A DNA stretch of 64,000 nt from Cellulomonas xiejunii (GTDB lineage Bacteria; Actinomycetota; Actinomycetes; Actinomycetales; Cellulomonadaceae): positions 992,001 through 1,056,000 of the forward strand of contig NZ_CP101987.1 in the NCBI RefSeq assembly GCF_024508315.1, given 5' to 3'. The notes under the pieces are model-generated. The model saw only the letters and a program-made list of their open reading frames with translations. It made no database searches and had not been told where the DNA came from. The first letter of the stretch is position 1. Each line of letters opens with the position of its first letter. Below, one piece after another: positions 1 to 9,287 of the stretch. Position numbers and translations under genes: made by a program.

Positions 1-2
1 TC

Positions 3-1295
<1,293 letters not shown>

Positions 1296-1310
1296 TCACC
1301 GCCTGAACGA

Positions 1311-1347
1311 CGACGCCCGGTCCACCGTCACGGTGGGCCGGGCGTCG
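1311..1347 (+). terminator. Hairpin terminator after eno
   Basis: Arms CGACGCCCGG and CCGGGCGTCG enclose a second pairing arm set CCACCG/CGGTGG around a TCA loop. The hairpin starts 15 bases after the enolase stop codon. There is no T-tract, as is usual in high-GC actinobacteria. Confidence 0.8.
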
Positions 1348-1364
1348 CCGTGCGTGGGGAGGCG

Positions 1365-1592
1365 TCAGGGGGGTGGCGACCGCGGTCGTGCGGGCGGTCC
1401 TTCCAGCAGGCGGTCGACGGCGGTGCGGTAGTGGCGCCAGACCTCGACGAAGGCGCCGCGGGCGGCGCGCCCCGGGTCGGTGAGGCGGTGGTACCGGCGG
1501 GGCCGCCCGGTGGGGGACTCCTGCCAGGTCATGTCGCCCCAGCCGCGGCTCCGCAGGCGCATGAGCAGGTGTGTGACCGTCCATCCCGGCAC
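1365..1592 (-). pseudogene. PadR-like wing fragment, probable remnant
   Basis: A minus-strand reading frame of about 75 codons matches only the second half of a PadR winged-helix domain: a helix like LLMRLRSRGWG, then the wing SPTGRPRRYHRLTDPGR, then a short helix with a tryptophan. The first recognition helices with the usual GYEL motif are missing, and I find no continuation in other frames upstream. The only in-frame starts are weak, such as the GTG used here. Either this is a decayed regulator or a minimal protein. It lies between eno and the divisome gene and is transcribed against both. The intact PadR gene at 4262 is not a close copy. Confidence 0.45.
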
Positions 1593-1646
1593 GGCGCACC
1601 CGTCGACGTCCGTCGGATCCGTCGAGCGCCAGGCAGAATCGACGCC

Positions 1647-2393
1647 ATGCCCTCGCCCCGTCGTCCTCCCGCGCCAGGCTCCGGCCGGCGACCGGGGCGT
1701 GACGAGACGCCGTCGGGCGCCGTCCCGCGCGCGGGACGGGTGCCAACGGGCAGGTCGAGCTCGTCGACGTCCCCCCGTGGCGTGCGCAGTGCGGCTCCGC
1801 GCTCGGGGGCCGTGCCGAAGGTGGGCGCCTCCCGTCCGGGAGCCGGCCGCGGACGCCCGGGGCCGGGTCGCGCGGGGACGCCGCCGCGAGGGACGCCGCC
1901 CGCACAGGCCGCGCGTCTGCCCGTGCCGCGCATGTTCACGGTCCGCGCGATGGTGTTCTCGCTGGTCGTCCTGGTCGCGTTCGTCCTGGTCTACCCGACG
2001 CTCGGCTCCTACCTTTCGGCACGGGCCGAGGTCGAGCAGCTCCGCCTGGCACGTGACGCGGCGCTCGCGGAGAACGCCGACCTGGAGGCCGACCTCAAGC
2101 GGTGGGACGACGACGCGTACATCGTCGCGCAGGCGCGTGAGCGGCTGTCGTTCGTCATGCCGGGGGAGACCGCGTTCCTCGTCGTCGACCCCGAGACCGT
2201 GCCCGACACGCCGGCGGACGTCGGCGGCGCTGTCCCCGAGACGGGCGACGGTGCGACGCGCCCCTGGTACGCGACCGTGTGGGAGTCCGTGGAGATCGCG
2301 GGCAGCCTCGACGTGGACGGGCGGCCCACGGACGAGCCGGCACCGCCCGGTGGCCCGGTGGTCCCCGAGTCCGGCACGGAGCCCGCCGGCTGA
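1647..2393 (+). CDS. Septum formation initiator family protein (FtsB/DivIC-like)
   Basis: This bitopic divisome protein probably acts with FtsL and FtsQ at the division septum. The 248-residue product has a long basic, Pro/Gly/Arg-rich cytoplasmic N-terminus (1-96), one membrane helix (about 100-120), an external coiled coil (about 124-152) and the conserved stretch W-DD-YI-AQARERL-FV-PGE at about 153-174. An acidic, Pro-rich tail follows. Position directly after eno is typical of Actinobacteria. The ATG start at 1647 has no clear Shine-Dalgarno sequence, so a leaderless or alternative start is possible. The long disordered head is common in actinobacterial homologues. Confidence 0.88.
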   Translation: MPSPRRPPAPGSGRRPGRDETPSGAVPRAGRVPTGRSSSSTSPRGVRSAAPRSGAVPKVGASRPGAGRGRPGPGRAGTPPRGTPPAQAARLPVPRMFTVRAMVFSLVVLVAFVLVYPTLGSYLSARAEVEQLRLARDAALAENADLEADLKRWDDDAYIVAQARERLSFVMPGETAFLVVDPETVPDTPADVGGAVPETGDGATRPWYATVWESVEIAGSLDVDGRPTDEPAPPGGPVVPESGTEPAG

Positions 2394-2444
2394 CAGCACG
2401 TGGGGGACAATGGACGGCCCGACCGGACGAACGAACGGACCGCC

Positions 2445-3035
2445 GTGCCCGCACGACCTGACCCCACCACGCACCGCGACGTGCCCGGCCCGTCGGCCCT
2501 GCCCGACGTCGCCGACGTGCCCGACGTCCCTGACGCCCCGGCGGTGACGGACGCCGTCAGCGAGCGGGACGTCGAGGTGCTGACCGAGCAGCTCGGCAGG
2601 CCGCCGCGCGGGGTCGTCGGCGTCGCCGCGCGCTGCGTGTGCGGACGCCCCCTGGTGGTGCGGACCGCGCCGCGTCTGGACGACGGCACACCGTTCCCGA
2701 CGACCTACTACCTGACCTCGCCGCAGGCCGTCGCCGCCGTGAGCGCGATCGAGGCGAAGGGTGTGATGAAGGAGCTGACGGCGCGGCTCGCGCAGGACGA
2801 GGAGCTCGCGGCGGGGCACCGGCGCGCGCACGAGGCGTACCTCGCGGACCGCGAGGCGCTCGGTCACGTGCCGGAGATCGCCGGGATCTCCGCCGGCGGC
2901 ATGCCGCAGCGCGTCAAGTGCCTGCACGTGCTGGTCGCGCACGCGCTCGCGGCCGGGCCGGGCGTGAACCCCGTGGGTGACGAGGCGCTGGCGATGATCG
3001 CCGACCGGTGGCGTCCCGACCGCTGCACCTGCTGA
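2445..3035 (+). CDS. DUF501 domain protein
   Basis: A conserved cytoplasmic actinobacterial family of unknown biochemical role, encoded between the septum initiator and Ppx/GppA in many genomes. The core begins near SERDVEVLTEQLGRPPRG and contains CVCGRPLVVRT, then FPTTYYLTSP, and a C-terminal part with QRVKCLHVLVAHALA-GPG-NPVGDEAL and a final RCTC. The conserved Cys and His residues suggest metal binding, which is an inference. I chose the GTG at 2445; an in-frame GTG at 2400 would add 15 residues. The head before the core is rich in Pro-Asp-Val repeats and looks disordered. Confidence 0.88.
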   Translation: MPARPDPTTHRDVPGPSALPDVADVPDVPDAPAVTDAVSERDVEVLTEQLGRPPRGVVGVAARCVCGRPLVVRTAPRLDDGTPFPTTYYLTSPQAVAAVSAIEAKGVMKELTARLAQDEELAAGHRRAHEAYLADREALGHVPEIAGISAGGMPQRVKCLHVLVAHALAAGPGVNPVGDEALAMIADRWRPDRCTC

Positions 3036-3124
3036 CCGCCGGGGGCGGTGCGGGCCGGTGCGGGTCGGGCGCCGGCCGTGAACCGCCGGTCTGCAGTGTC
3101 GGTCGGCGGTGGCACGATGTGCCG

Positions 3125-4078
3125 GTGACACGCGTGGCAGCCATCGACTGCGGGACCAACTCCATCCGTCTGCTCGTCGCGGACGTCGACCCGGCGGCGG
3201 GCACCCTCGTCGACCTGGAGCGCAGCAACGAGGTGGTGCGACTGGGCCAGGGCGTCGACCGCACCGGGCTGCTGGCCCCCGAGGCGCTCGAGCGCACGCT
3301 CTCGGCGACGCGCCGGTACCACGAGGTGTGCCAGCGCCTGGGCGTCGAGGCGGTGCGGTTCGTCGCGACGTCCGCGACGCGTGACGCGCGCAACCGCGAG
3401 GACTTCGTGGCCGGGGTGCGCGACGCGCTGGGCGTGGAGCCCGAGGTCGTCGCGGGGGACGAGGAGGCGCGGCTGTCGTTCCGCGGCGCGACGGGGGTGC
3501 TCGCGAGCCGGTACGACGGGCCGTTCCTCGTCGTCGACCTGGGCGGCGGCTCGACCGAGCTGGTCCTGGGCACCGACGCGCCGGAGGCGGCGGTGTCGAT
3601 GGACGTGGGCTCGGTGCGGCTCACCGAGCGGCACCTGCACGACGACCCCCCGACGCCCGCGCAGGTCGCCGCGGCCGACGCCGACGTGCGGGCGGCGCTG
3701 GACGCCGCTGCTGCCGTCGTACCGCTGGGCCGGACCGTGACGCTCGTGGGCCTCGCGGGGTCCGTGACGACGCTCACCGCGCACGCCCTCGGCCTGGACC
3801 ACTACGACCGCACGCGCATCGACGGTGCGGTGCTCGGTGTCGACGACGTGCTCGCGTCGTGCGAGGACATGCTGGCCCGCACGCGCGAGCAGCGCGCGGC
3901 GCTGCCCTACCTGCACCCCGGCCGGGTCGACGTCATCGGCGCGGGCGCGCTCGTGTGGCGCGAGGTCGTGCGGCGGGTCCGCGGCGAGGTGGCGGCGGCC
4001 GGGGGAGAGCTGACCCACGTGGTCACCTCCGAGCACGACATCCTCGACGGCATCGCCTGGAGCATCGCCGAGCGCTGA
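3125..4078 (+). CDS. ppx: Ppx/GppA-family exopolyphosphatase / pppGpp phosphatase
   Basis: A member of the ASKHA-fold Ppx/GppA family, which hydrolyses inorganic polyphosphate or the gamma phosphate of pppGpp. The 317-residue protein is the short two-domain form typical of Actinobacteria, without the C-terminal HD-like extension of E. coli Ppx. Visible signatures are AIDCGTNSIRLLVAD at about 6-20 (phosphate-1 loop), RFVATSATRDARN at about 78-90, and DLGGGSTELVLG at 138-149 (phosphate-2 loop). The GTG at 3125 fits the family start. It follows DUF501 on the same strand after a gap of about 90 bases. Which substrate it prefers cannot be told from sequence. Confidence 0.93.
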   Translation: MTRVAAIDCGTNSIRLLVADVDPAAGTLVDLERSNEVVRLGQGVDRTGLLAPEALERTLSATRRYHEVCQRLGVEAVRFVATSATRDARNREDFVAGVRDALGVEPEVVAGDEEARLSFRGATGVLASRYDGPFLVVDLGGGSTELVLGTDAPEAAVSMDVGSVRLTERHLHDDPPTPAQVAAADADVRAALDAAAAVVPLGRTVTLVGLAGSVTTLTAHALGLDHYDRTRIDGAVLGVDDVLASCEDMLARTREQRAALPYLHPGRVDVIGAGALVWREVVRRVRGEVAAAGGELTHVVTSEHDILDGIAWSIAER

Positions 4079-4131
4079 GGCGCGGCCGCTGCCGCGGCAC
4101 AGTCGGGACACGCCCATGTGGCGCGTCGTGG

Positions 4132-4158
4132 ACAGTAGTGCGGATTGCGCACTACTGT
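4132..4158. promoter_or_regulatory. Perfect inverted repeat, candidate PadR operator
   Basis: Arms ACAGTAGTGCG and CGCACTACTGT are perfect 11-base complements separated by GATTG. The site is about 100 bases upstream of the PadR-family gene at 4262 and overlaps the likely promoter of the PadR-HAAS operon. PadR proteins commonly repress their own operons through such palindromes. Assignment to this PadR is an inference. Confidence 0.6.
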
Positions 4159-4261
4159 GCGACGTGCGGGCCCTGGAGGGGTGCCCGCGCCACGTACCGC
4201 CCGCCCGTCCCGGCACGCCCGGGGCGGGCGGGCGGCGGAGCGACGACGAGCGGGAGACCGG

Positions 4262-4591
4262 ATGGACACCACGCAGCTGCTCAAGGGGGTGCTGGACCTG
4301 GCCGTGCTGTCCGTCGTCGCGGACGAGGACGGCTACGGCTACGACGTCGTGCGACGCCTGCGCGCCGCGGGCATCGAGGAGGTCGGTGACGCGTCGGTGT
4401 ACGGCACGCTGCGCCGGCTGTACTCGTCGGGGGCGCTGACGTCGTACGTCGTGCCCAGCGACGAGGGACCGCACCGCAAGTACTACGGCATCAACGCGCA
4501 GGGGCGAGCGATGCTCGCCGCGCAGCGCAAGGACTGGTTCGAGTTCGCGGGCACGATGCAGCGCCTGCTCGGGACGGAGGGTGGGGCATGA
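4262..4591 (+). CDS. PadR-family transcriptional regulator
   Basis: A 109-residue winged-helix repressor. The domain covers the whole protein: the opening helix TTQLLKGVLDLAVLSVVA, the GYGYDVVRRLRAAG helix, the DASVYGTLRRLYSSGAL recognition helix, and a wing with GPHRKYYGINAQGRAML. It is the minimal class of PadR protein, with a short C-terminal helix for dimerisation. Its stop overlaps the start of the following HAAS-domain gene by four bases (ATGA), so the two are co-translated. PadR paired with HAAS/DUF1700 membrane proteins is a recurrent arrangement. A perfect 27-bp inverted repeat upstream is the likely operator. The inducing signal is unknown. Confidence 0.92.
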   Translation: MDTTQLLKGVLDLAVLSVVADEDGYGYDVVRRLRAAGIEEVGDASVYGTLRRLYSSGALTSYVVPSDEGPHRKYYGINAQGRAMLAAQRKDWFEFAGTMQRLLGTEGGA

Positions 4592-5796
4592 GCATCGTCG
4601 ACGACACGATCGCGCAGGACGTCCGGACGTACGCCGCGCAGGTGAGGGCGGCGCTCGCGGATCTCGGGCAGGAGCAGGTGGACGACCTCACCGACGGGCT
4701 CGAGGCCAACCTGGCCGACGCGCTGGCCGACGACGGACGCGCCCACCGCGGCTCGCTCGTCGACGAGTTCGGCACGCCGGAGGCCTACGCAGCCGAGCTG
4801 CGCTCTGCCGCAGGGCTGGCCCCGGCCGGTCAGCAGGGGCGCGCCGAGAGCGCGTTCCGCTCCGCGTTGCTGGCACCGTGGCGCGAGACCCGCGACGCGG
4901 CCCGCACCACGCTCGCACGCCTGCGCGGGACCCGCTGGTTCCCCGGGGTCGAGGACCTGCTCGTCGCGCTGCGTCCGGCGTGGTGGGTGCTGCGCGGCTG
5001 GGCGCTGGCACACCTGGTGCTGCAGGTGATCGGTGCCGAGCCGTACCCGTTCTGGGTGCCGTCGGACTCCGGCGGCTGGGTCCTGATGATCCTGGCGATC
5101 GTGGCGAGCGCGCAGTGGGGGCGCGGCGAGTGGCGCGCCGGGCCGCGCTGGGACCGCGTGCTGGAGGTGCTCAGCCGTGTGCTCGCGCTCGCGGCTCTGA
5201 TCCTCGTCCTGACGCTGCCCGGGGCACACCGCAACGAGTTGGCGATGGCGGAGGGCTGGGTCGACAACTCGGCGCAGGACGGCGTGATCGTCGACGGCGA
5301 GCGGGCCTTCAACCTCTTCGTCTACGACGCCGACGGCAACCCCGTCGAAGGGGCGCAGGTCTTCGACCAGCTCGGACGTCCCGTGACCACCGAGCCCGAC
5401 GGCGGCAGCCCCTGGCTCCAGCAGGAGTACTGGCCCGACGGTGCCGACGAGCCTCTCCTGCACGTGGGGGTCCCCGGCCCCAACCGGGAGACGCGGTGGA
5501 ACGTCTTCCCGCTGCACAGCCTCAGCCGCGGAGAGTTCCCGGACGGCGGGCCGCTCGACCTGACCGACAAGGACCTGCGGGAGCGGCTGAGCGCCCCCAC
5601 CTGGCCGTTCGCGGCGGCTGCTCCCGTGCTGCCGTGGCAGAAGGCCGCGGACGAGGCGAAGCCGACGCCGACCCCGTCGGCCACGGCCCCTGCCGACGAG
5701 GCGCCGGTCCCGGTCGACGAGATGCCGACCCCAGCCGAGGACGCACCGGCGGCGGACGCACCCTCCGACGCCGAACCCGCACCGGCCGCTCCCTGA
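4588..5796 (+). CDS. HAAS-domain membrane protein, partner of PadR
   Basis: A 402-residue protein with an N-terminal helical HAAS/DUF1700-like domain (about 1-78, with DDLTDGLEANLADAL and DEFGTPEAYAAELR). It continues into three or so hydrophobic segments (about 130-150, 155-178 and 190-210). From about 230 a predicted extracytoplasmic beta-rich region contains DGERAFNLFVYDADGNPVEGAQVFD and DQLGRPV. The C-terminal 60 residues are a Pro/Ala/Asp-rich tail. In known PadR-HAAS pairs the HAAS domain is thought to interact with or sense through the partner regulator; that role here is an inference. ATGA overlap with the PadR gene supports joint function. Confidence 0.78.
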   Translation: MSIVDDTIAQDVRTYAAQVRAALADLGQEQVDDLTDGLEANLADALADDGRAHRGSLVDEFGTPEAYAAELRSAAGLAPAGQQGRAESAFRSALLAPWRETRDAARTTLARLRGTRWFPGVEDLLVALRPAWWVLRGWALAHLVLQVIGAEPYPFWVPSDSGGWVLMILAIVASAQWGRGEWRAGPRWDRVLEVLSRVLALAALILVLTLPGAHRNELAMAEGWVDNSAQDGVIVDGERAFNLFVYDADGNPVEGAQVFDQLGRPVTTEPDGGSPWLQQEYWPDGADEPLLHVGVPGPNRETRWNVFPLHSLSRGEFPDGGPLDLTDKDLRERLSAPTWPFAAAAPVLPWQKAADEAKPTPTPSATAPADEAPVPVDEMPTPAEDAPAADAPSDAEPAPAAP

Positions 5797-5866
5797 CGGG
5801 GCCGAGCGGGTGGACGAGGTCGGCACCTAGGGTGGGAGCACCCGCTCGACCACCCTGGAAGGACCC

Positions 5867-7309
5867 GTGACCGTCGACATCTGGGCCGACATCGGCCTCG
5901 TCCTGCTCTTCGTCCTGGTCGGTGGCGTGTTCTCGGGCACCGAGCTCGCACTGGTCTCGCTGCGCGAGTCGCAGCTCGGGCAGCTCGAGAAGCAGGGGCA
6001 TCGCGGTGCGCGCGTCGCCGCCGTGGCGCGCAACCCCAACCGCTTCCTCGCCGCCGTGCAGATCGGTGTCACCGTGGCCGGGTTCTTCTCGGCAGCGTTC
6101 GGCGCCTCGACGCTCGCCTCGGCGCTCGCGCCGGTCTTCGAGTCGCTCGGGATGGCCTCCGGTACCGCTGAGGGTGTCGCGCTGGTGGTCCTCACGCTGC
6201 TCATCGCGTACCTGTCGCTCGTGCTGGGCGAGCTCGTGCCCAAGCGCATCGCGATGCAGCAGGCGGCGCGCGTGTCGCTGTGGGTCGGCCCGCCCCTCGA
6301 CCGCTTCGCCGCCCTCATGACCCCCGTGGTGTGGCTGCTGTCCAAGTCCACCAACGGCGTCGTGCGGCTGCTCGGCTTCGACCCCGCGGCGACCGGCGAC
6401 CAGATGAGCGACGAGGAGCTGCGCGACCTGGTGCGCACGCACCCCCACCTGCCCGAGGACGAGCGGCGCCTCATCGACGACATCTTCGACGCGGGCGACC
6501 GCTCGCTCGTCGAGGTCATGCGCCCGCGCACCGACGTCACGTTCCTCGCAGCGAGCGAGCCGATCGCGCGGGCCGCCCAGCTCGTCGGCACCCTGCCCTA
6601 CTCGCGGTACCCGGTGACGGGGGAGGACTTCGACGACATCGTCGGGTTCGTGCACGTGCGTGACCTGCTGGCGCCCGTCGCGCGCGCGGTGCGGGAGGCG
6701 GACGTCGACCCGGACACCCACGGCCGCGAGGGCGTGGTGGAGGCGATCATCGAGGTCTCCGCGACCACGGTCGGCGACGTGGTCCGGCCGGTCGTGCAGC
6801 TGCCCGGCACCAACGCGGTGCTGCCGACGCTGTCCACCATGCGACGCACCGGCGCGCACATCGCCGTCGTCGTCGACGAGTACGGCGGGACCGACGGCAT
6901 CGTCACGCTCGAGGACCTGCTCGAGGAGCTGGTCGGCGACATCGTCGACGAGTACGACCACGTCCCCGTCCGGGCCGTCGGGGACGCGGACGTCGACGCG
7001 GGGCTCACGCTCGAGGACTTCGCGGACCGCACCGGCGTCGTGCTGGCCGACGGGCCGTACGAGACGGTCGCGGGCTACGTCCTCGCGCGGCTGGGGCGCA
7101 TGGCCCGCCCCGGCGACGTCGTGGACGTCGACACCGACCCGCACGACGACGCGGACGCCCCGCCCGTGACGCGCCTGCGCGTCCGGGTGGTCGAGGGCCG
7201 ACGCATCACGGCGGTGCGCGTCGAGCAGGAGACCACCGAGCAGGCGTCCGAGCAAGAGGCATCAGAACAGCACGCCGCGCACGACGAGGGCCGGCCCGGC
7301 GGCTCCTGA
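5867..7309 (+). CDS. CNNM/CorC-type membrane protein with CBS pair (HlyC/CorC family)
   Basis: A 480-residue membrane protein of the CNNM/MpfA family, linked to magnesium efflux or homeostasis in bacteria. The N-terminal DUF21 transmembrane domain covers about 1-190, with several hydrophobic helices and the conserved GELVPKR-A motif. A CBS pair follows at about 210-360 (MRPRTDVTFL to DEYGGTDGIVTLEDLLEELVGDI), then a CorC_HlyC domain at about 375-455. The tail is rich in Glu, Gln and Ser. The GTG start at 5867 has a TGGAAGGA ribosome binding site 4 bases upstream of the spacer. An 8-base inverted repeat (5804-5811/5840-5847) brackets the probable promoter. Confidence 0.9.
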   Translation: MTVDIWADIGLVLLFVLVGGVFSGTELALVSLRESQLGQLEKQGHRGARVAAVARNPNRFLAAVQIGVTVAGFFSAAFGASTLASALAPVFESLGMASGTAEGVALVVLTLLIAYLSLVLGELVPKRIAMQQAARVSLWVGPPLDRFAALMTPVVWLLSKSTNGVVRLLGFDPAATGDQMSDEELRDLVRTHPHLPEDERRLIDDIFDAGDRSLVEVMRPRTDVTFLAASEPIARAAQLVGTLPYSRYPVTGEDFDDIVGFVHVRDLLAPVARAVREADVDPDTHGREGVVEAIIEVSATTVGDVVRPVVQLPGTNAVLPTLSTMRRTGAHIAVVVDEYGGTDGIVTLEDLLEELVGDIVDEYDHVPVRAVGDADVDAGLTLEDFADRTGVVLADGPYETVAGYVLARLGRMARPGDVVDVDTDPHDDADAPPVTRLRVRVVEGRRITAVRVEQETTEQASEQEASEQHAAHDEGRPGGS

Positions 7310-7405
7310 GCGCGCTCGACCCCACCGCGCCGGCGCACCCGGTGTGCGCGGTATCACCGCTCACCGACAGGGTTGCGGGGCGTCTCCCCGCATACCGTAT
7401 GAGGT

Positions 7406-8926
7406 ATGCCTCAGTCGTCTGCCTCCGTCGATGCTGCCCGCCCGCAGGGCGCGCTCATGCCCGCCCCGGCCGGCAAGCCGCGCAAGGTGCCGCGGGTCGT
7501 CGTCCTCGGCGGCGGCACGGTCGGCCTGTACTCGGCACGGCGGCTGCGCCGCCGGCTCGGTCGACGCGACGCCGCGATCGTCGTTGTCGACCCGCGTCCC
7601 TACATGACGTACGCGCCGTTCCTCCCCGAGGCCGCGGCCGGGTCGATCGACCCCCGCAACGTCGTCGCGCCGCACCGCCGCGCGCTCAAGGGCGTCGACG
7701 TGCTGCAGGGCCACGTCACGCAGATCGAGCACGCGCAGCGCCGCGTCCAGATCACCCCCATCGAGGGCGACGCGTACTGGGTGACGTACGACCACCTCGT
7801 CGTCGGCCTGGGATCCGTCGCGCGCACGCTGCCGATCCCCGGGCTCGCCGACGTCGGTATCGGCTTCAAGAACGTCGAGGAGGCCATCGCGCTGCGCAAC
7901 CACGTGCTGGGACGCATCGACGTCGCGGCGTCCACGTGGGACCCCGAGCTGCGCCGCAAGATGCTGACCTTCGTCTTCGTCGGCGGCGGCTTCGCCGGTG
8001 TCGAGGCGCTCGGTGAGGTCGAGGACATGGCCCGGTACGCCGTGCGCAAGTACGGGCAGATCGACGCGGACGAGATGCGCTTCGTCCTCGTCGAGGGCAG
8101 CCGCCGCATCCTGCCCGAGGTGAACGAGGAGCTCGGCGGCTACACGCTCGAGCAGCTGCGCAAGCGCGACATCGAGATCTTCCTGTCGACGTTCCTCAGC
8201 TCGTGCGTCGACGGGCACATCGTGCTGTCGGACGGCACCGAGTTCGACGCCGAGACGGTCGTGTGGACCGCGGGGGTCAAGGCCAACCCCGTCCTGCAGG
8301 ACTCCGACCTGCCCCTGGACAAGCTCGGCCGTGTCATCTGCAACGAGTACCTGCAGGTCACGGCCGAGGACGGCACCGTCGTGGCCGACGCCTGGGCCGC
8401 CGGTGACTGCGCCGCCGTGCCCGACCTGTACAACCCGGGCCAGTTCTGCCCGCCGAACGCCCAGCACGCGCTGCGCGAGGGCAACCACATCGGCGACAAC
8501 CTCGCGCTCGTGCTGCGCTCCGCGGAGCCGACGATCTACAAGCACCGCAACGTCGGTGCCGTCGCCTCGCTCGGCATGTACAAGGGCGTCGCGCAGATGT
8601 TCGGCAGGATCAAGGTGCGCGGGTTCCTCGCGTGGGTGCTGCACCGCTCGTACCACGTGTTCGCGATGCCGACCTTCAACCGCAAGCTGCGCATCGCCGC
8701 CGGCTGGACCGGCTCGGTGCTGCTGCGCCGCGAGGTCGTCGCCCTGGGCTCGCTGCACGACCCGCGCGCCGAGTTCCGCGCCGCGTCGGTGCCGCCCAAG
8801 CCCAAGGTTGAGCAGACGACGCAGGCCACGGCACCGACGGACGGGGCGACCGCTGCGCCGACGCTCCCGCCGCAGAAGGCCGAGAAGGACTCCCCGGCCG
8901 CGAAGGACGACGCCCACCAGGCCTGA
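7406..8926 (+). CDS. ndh: Type II NADH dehydrogenase-like FAD/NAD(P)-binding oxidoreductase
   Basis: A 506-residue peripheral membrane flavoprotein of the NDH-2 family, expected to pass electrons from NADH to menaquinone without pumping protons. The FAD-binding GxGxxG motif is VVVLGGGTVGLYSARRL at about 31-47. The second nucleotide-binding motif is FVFVGGGFAGVEALGE near 190. The AAGDCAAVPDL segment near 330 is the FAD-binding ATG-GD motif of the family. An amphipathic C-terminal half (RGFLAWVLHRSYHVFAMPTFNRKLR) would anchor it to the membrane. The tail of about 50 residues is low complexity. The gene ends at a strong hairpin. Confidence 0.92.
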   Translation: MPQSSASVDAARPQGALMPAPAGKPRKVPRVVVLGGGTVGLYSARRLRRRLGRRDAAIVVVDPRPYMTYAPFLPEAAAGSIDPRNVVAPHRRALKGVDVLQGHVTQIEHAQRRVQITPIEGDAYWVTYDHLVVGLGSVARTLPIPGLADVGIGFKNVEEAIALRNHVLGRIDVAASTWDPELRRKMLTFVFVGGGFAGVEALGEVEDMARYAVRKYGQIDADEMRFVLVEGSRRILPEVNEELGGYTLEQLRKRDIEIFLSTFLSSCVDGHIVLSDGTEFDAETVVWTAGVKANPVLQDSDLPLDKLGRVICNEYLQVTAEDGTVVADAWAAGDCAAVPDLYNPGQFCPPNAQHALREGNHIGDNLALVLRSAEPTIYKHRNVGAVASLGMYKGVAQMFGRIKVRGFLAWVLHRSYHVFAMPTFNRKLRIAAGWTGSVLLRREVVALGSLHDPRAEFRAASVPPKPKVEQTTQATAPTDGATAAPTLPPQKAEKDSPAAKDDAHQA

Positions 8927-8935
8927 CACGGGCGC

Positions 8936-8975
8936 CGACGGCCCCGCGCACCCTCCCCGGGTCGCGGGGCCGTCG
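8936..8975 (+). terminator. Hairpin terminator after ndh
   Basis: Arms CGACGGCCCCGCG and CGCGGGGCCGTCG pair perfectly over 13 bases with a 14-base loop, starting 9 bases after the ndh stop. Confidence 0.8.
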
Positions 8976-8981
8976 CACGCC

Positions 8982-9182
8982 GTGACCGGATCGCACTCTC
9001 ACGAGCAAGGTCGGGCGGGACCCCGCCCCGCCCACCCCCTGGGGCGCGAGAGTGCAATCCAGTCACCCCCGTGGGCGCGAGAGTGCAATCCAGTCACGCG
9101 CCCCCGCGACTGGATTGCTCTCTCACGGGGGAGGGGTGGGGGATCGCGGCCAACCCCGGGGCGTGAGAGGGCGATCCAGCGC
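8982..9182. repeat. Cluster of five short dispersed repeats (GTGACTGGATTGCNCTCTCACG family)
   Basis: Five copies of a roughly 22-base unit lie between ndh and the tRNA gene. Copies at 8982-9003 and 9106-9127 read on the plus strand; those at 9045-9066, 9076-9097 and 9162-9182 on the minus strand. The most conserved core is CTGGATTGC-N-CTCTC. The N position is A, A, A, T and C in the five copies. Copies 9076-9095 and 9108-9127 form a hairpin pairing at 18 of 20 positions. Related copies occur at 32120-32264. There is no coding potential beyond chance. Confidence 0.85.
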
Positions 9183-9206
9183 ACGCCCCTGGCAGGATGG
9201 CGGCGC

Positions 9207-9280
9207 GCCCCCGTAGCCCAACCGGCAGAGGCAACCGGCTTAAACCCGGTCCAGTCCGGGTTCGAACCCCGGCGGGGGCA
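9207..9280 (+). tRNA. tRNA with UAA anticodon (Leu-like), short variable loop
   Basis: A 74-base cloverleaf can be drawn. The acceptor is GCCCCCG/CGGGGGC, and a three-pair D stem GCC/GGC encloses a loop with GG. The anticodon stem is ACCGG/CCGGT with loop CTTAAAC. The variable loop has five bases, and the T stem is CCGGG/CCCGG with the TTCGAAC loop. The anticodon TAA (9241-9243) reads the leucine codon UUA. Bacterial leucine tRNAs normally have a long class II variable arm; this one does not. CCA is not encoded (ACCG follows). Amino acid identity is therefore uncertain, though the fold is clear. Confidence 0.85.
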
Positions 9281-9287
9281 CCGACCG

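Noticed and set aside
1365..3131. A 588-codon minus-strand frame opposite the divisome and DUF501 genes
   Set aside because: Only its last 75 codons resemble a protein family (PadR wing); the rest is antisense to well-supported genes.
9207..9280. A bldA-type tRNA-Leu(UAA)
   Set aside because: bldA has a long class II variable arm. This gene has a five-base variable loop and a different D arm, so bldA identity was not assigned.
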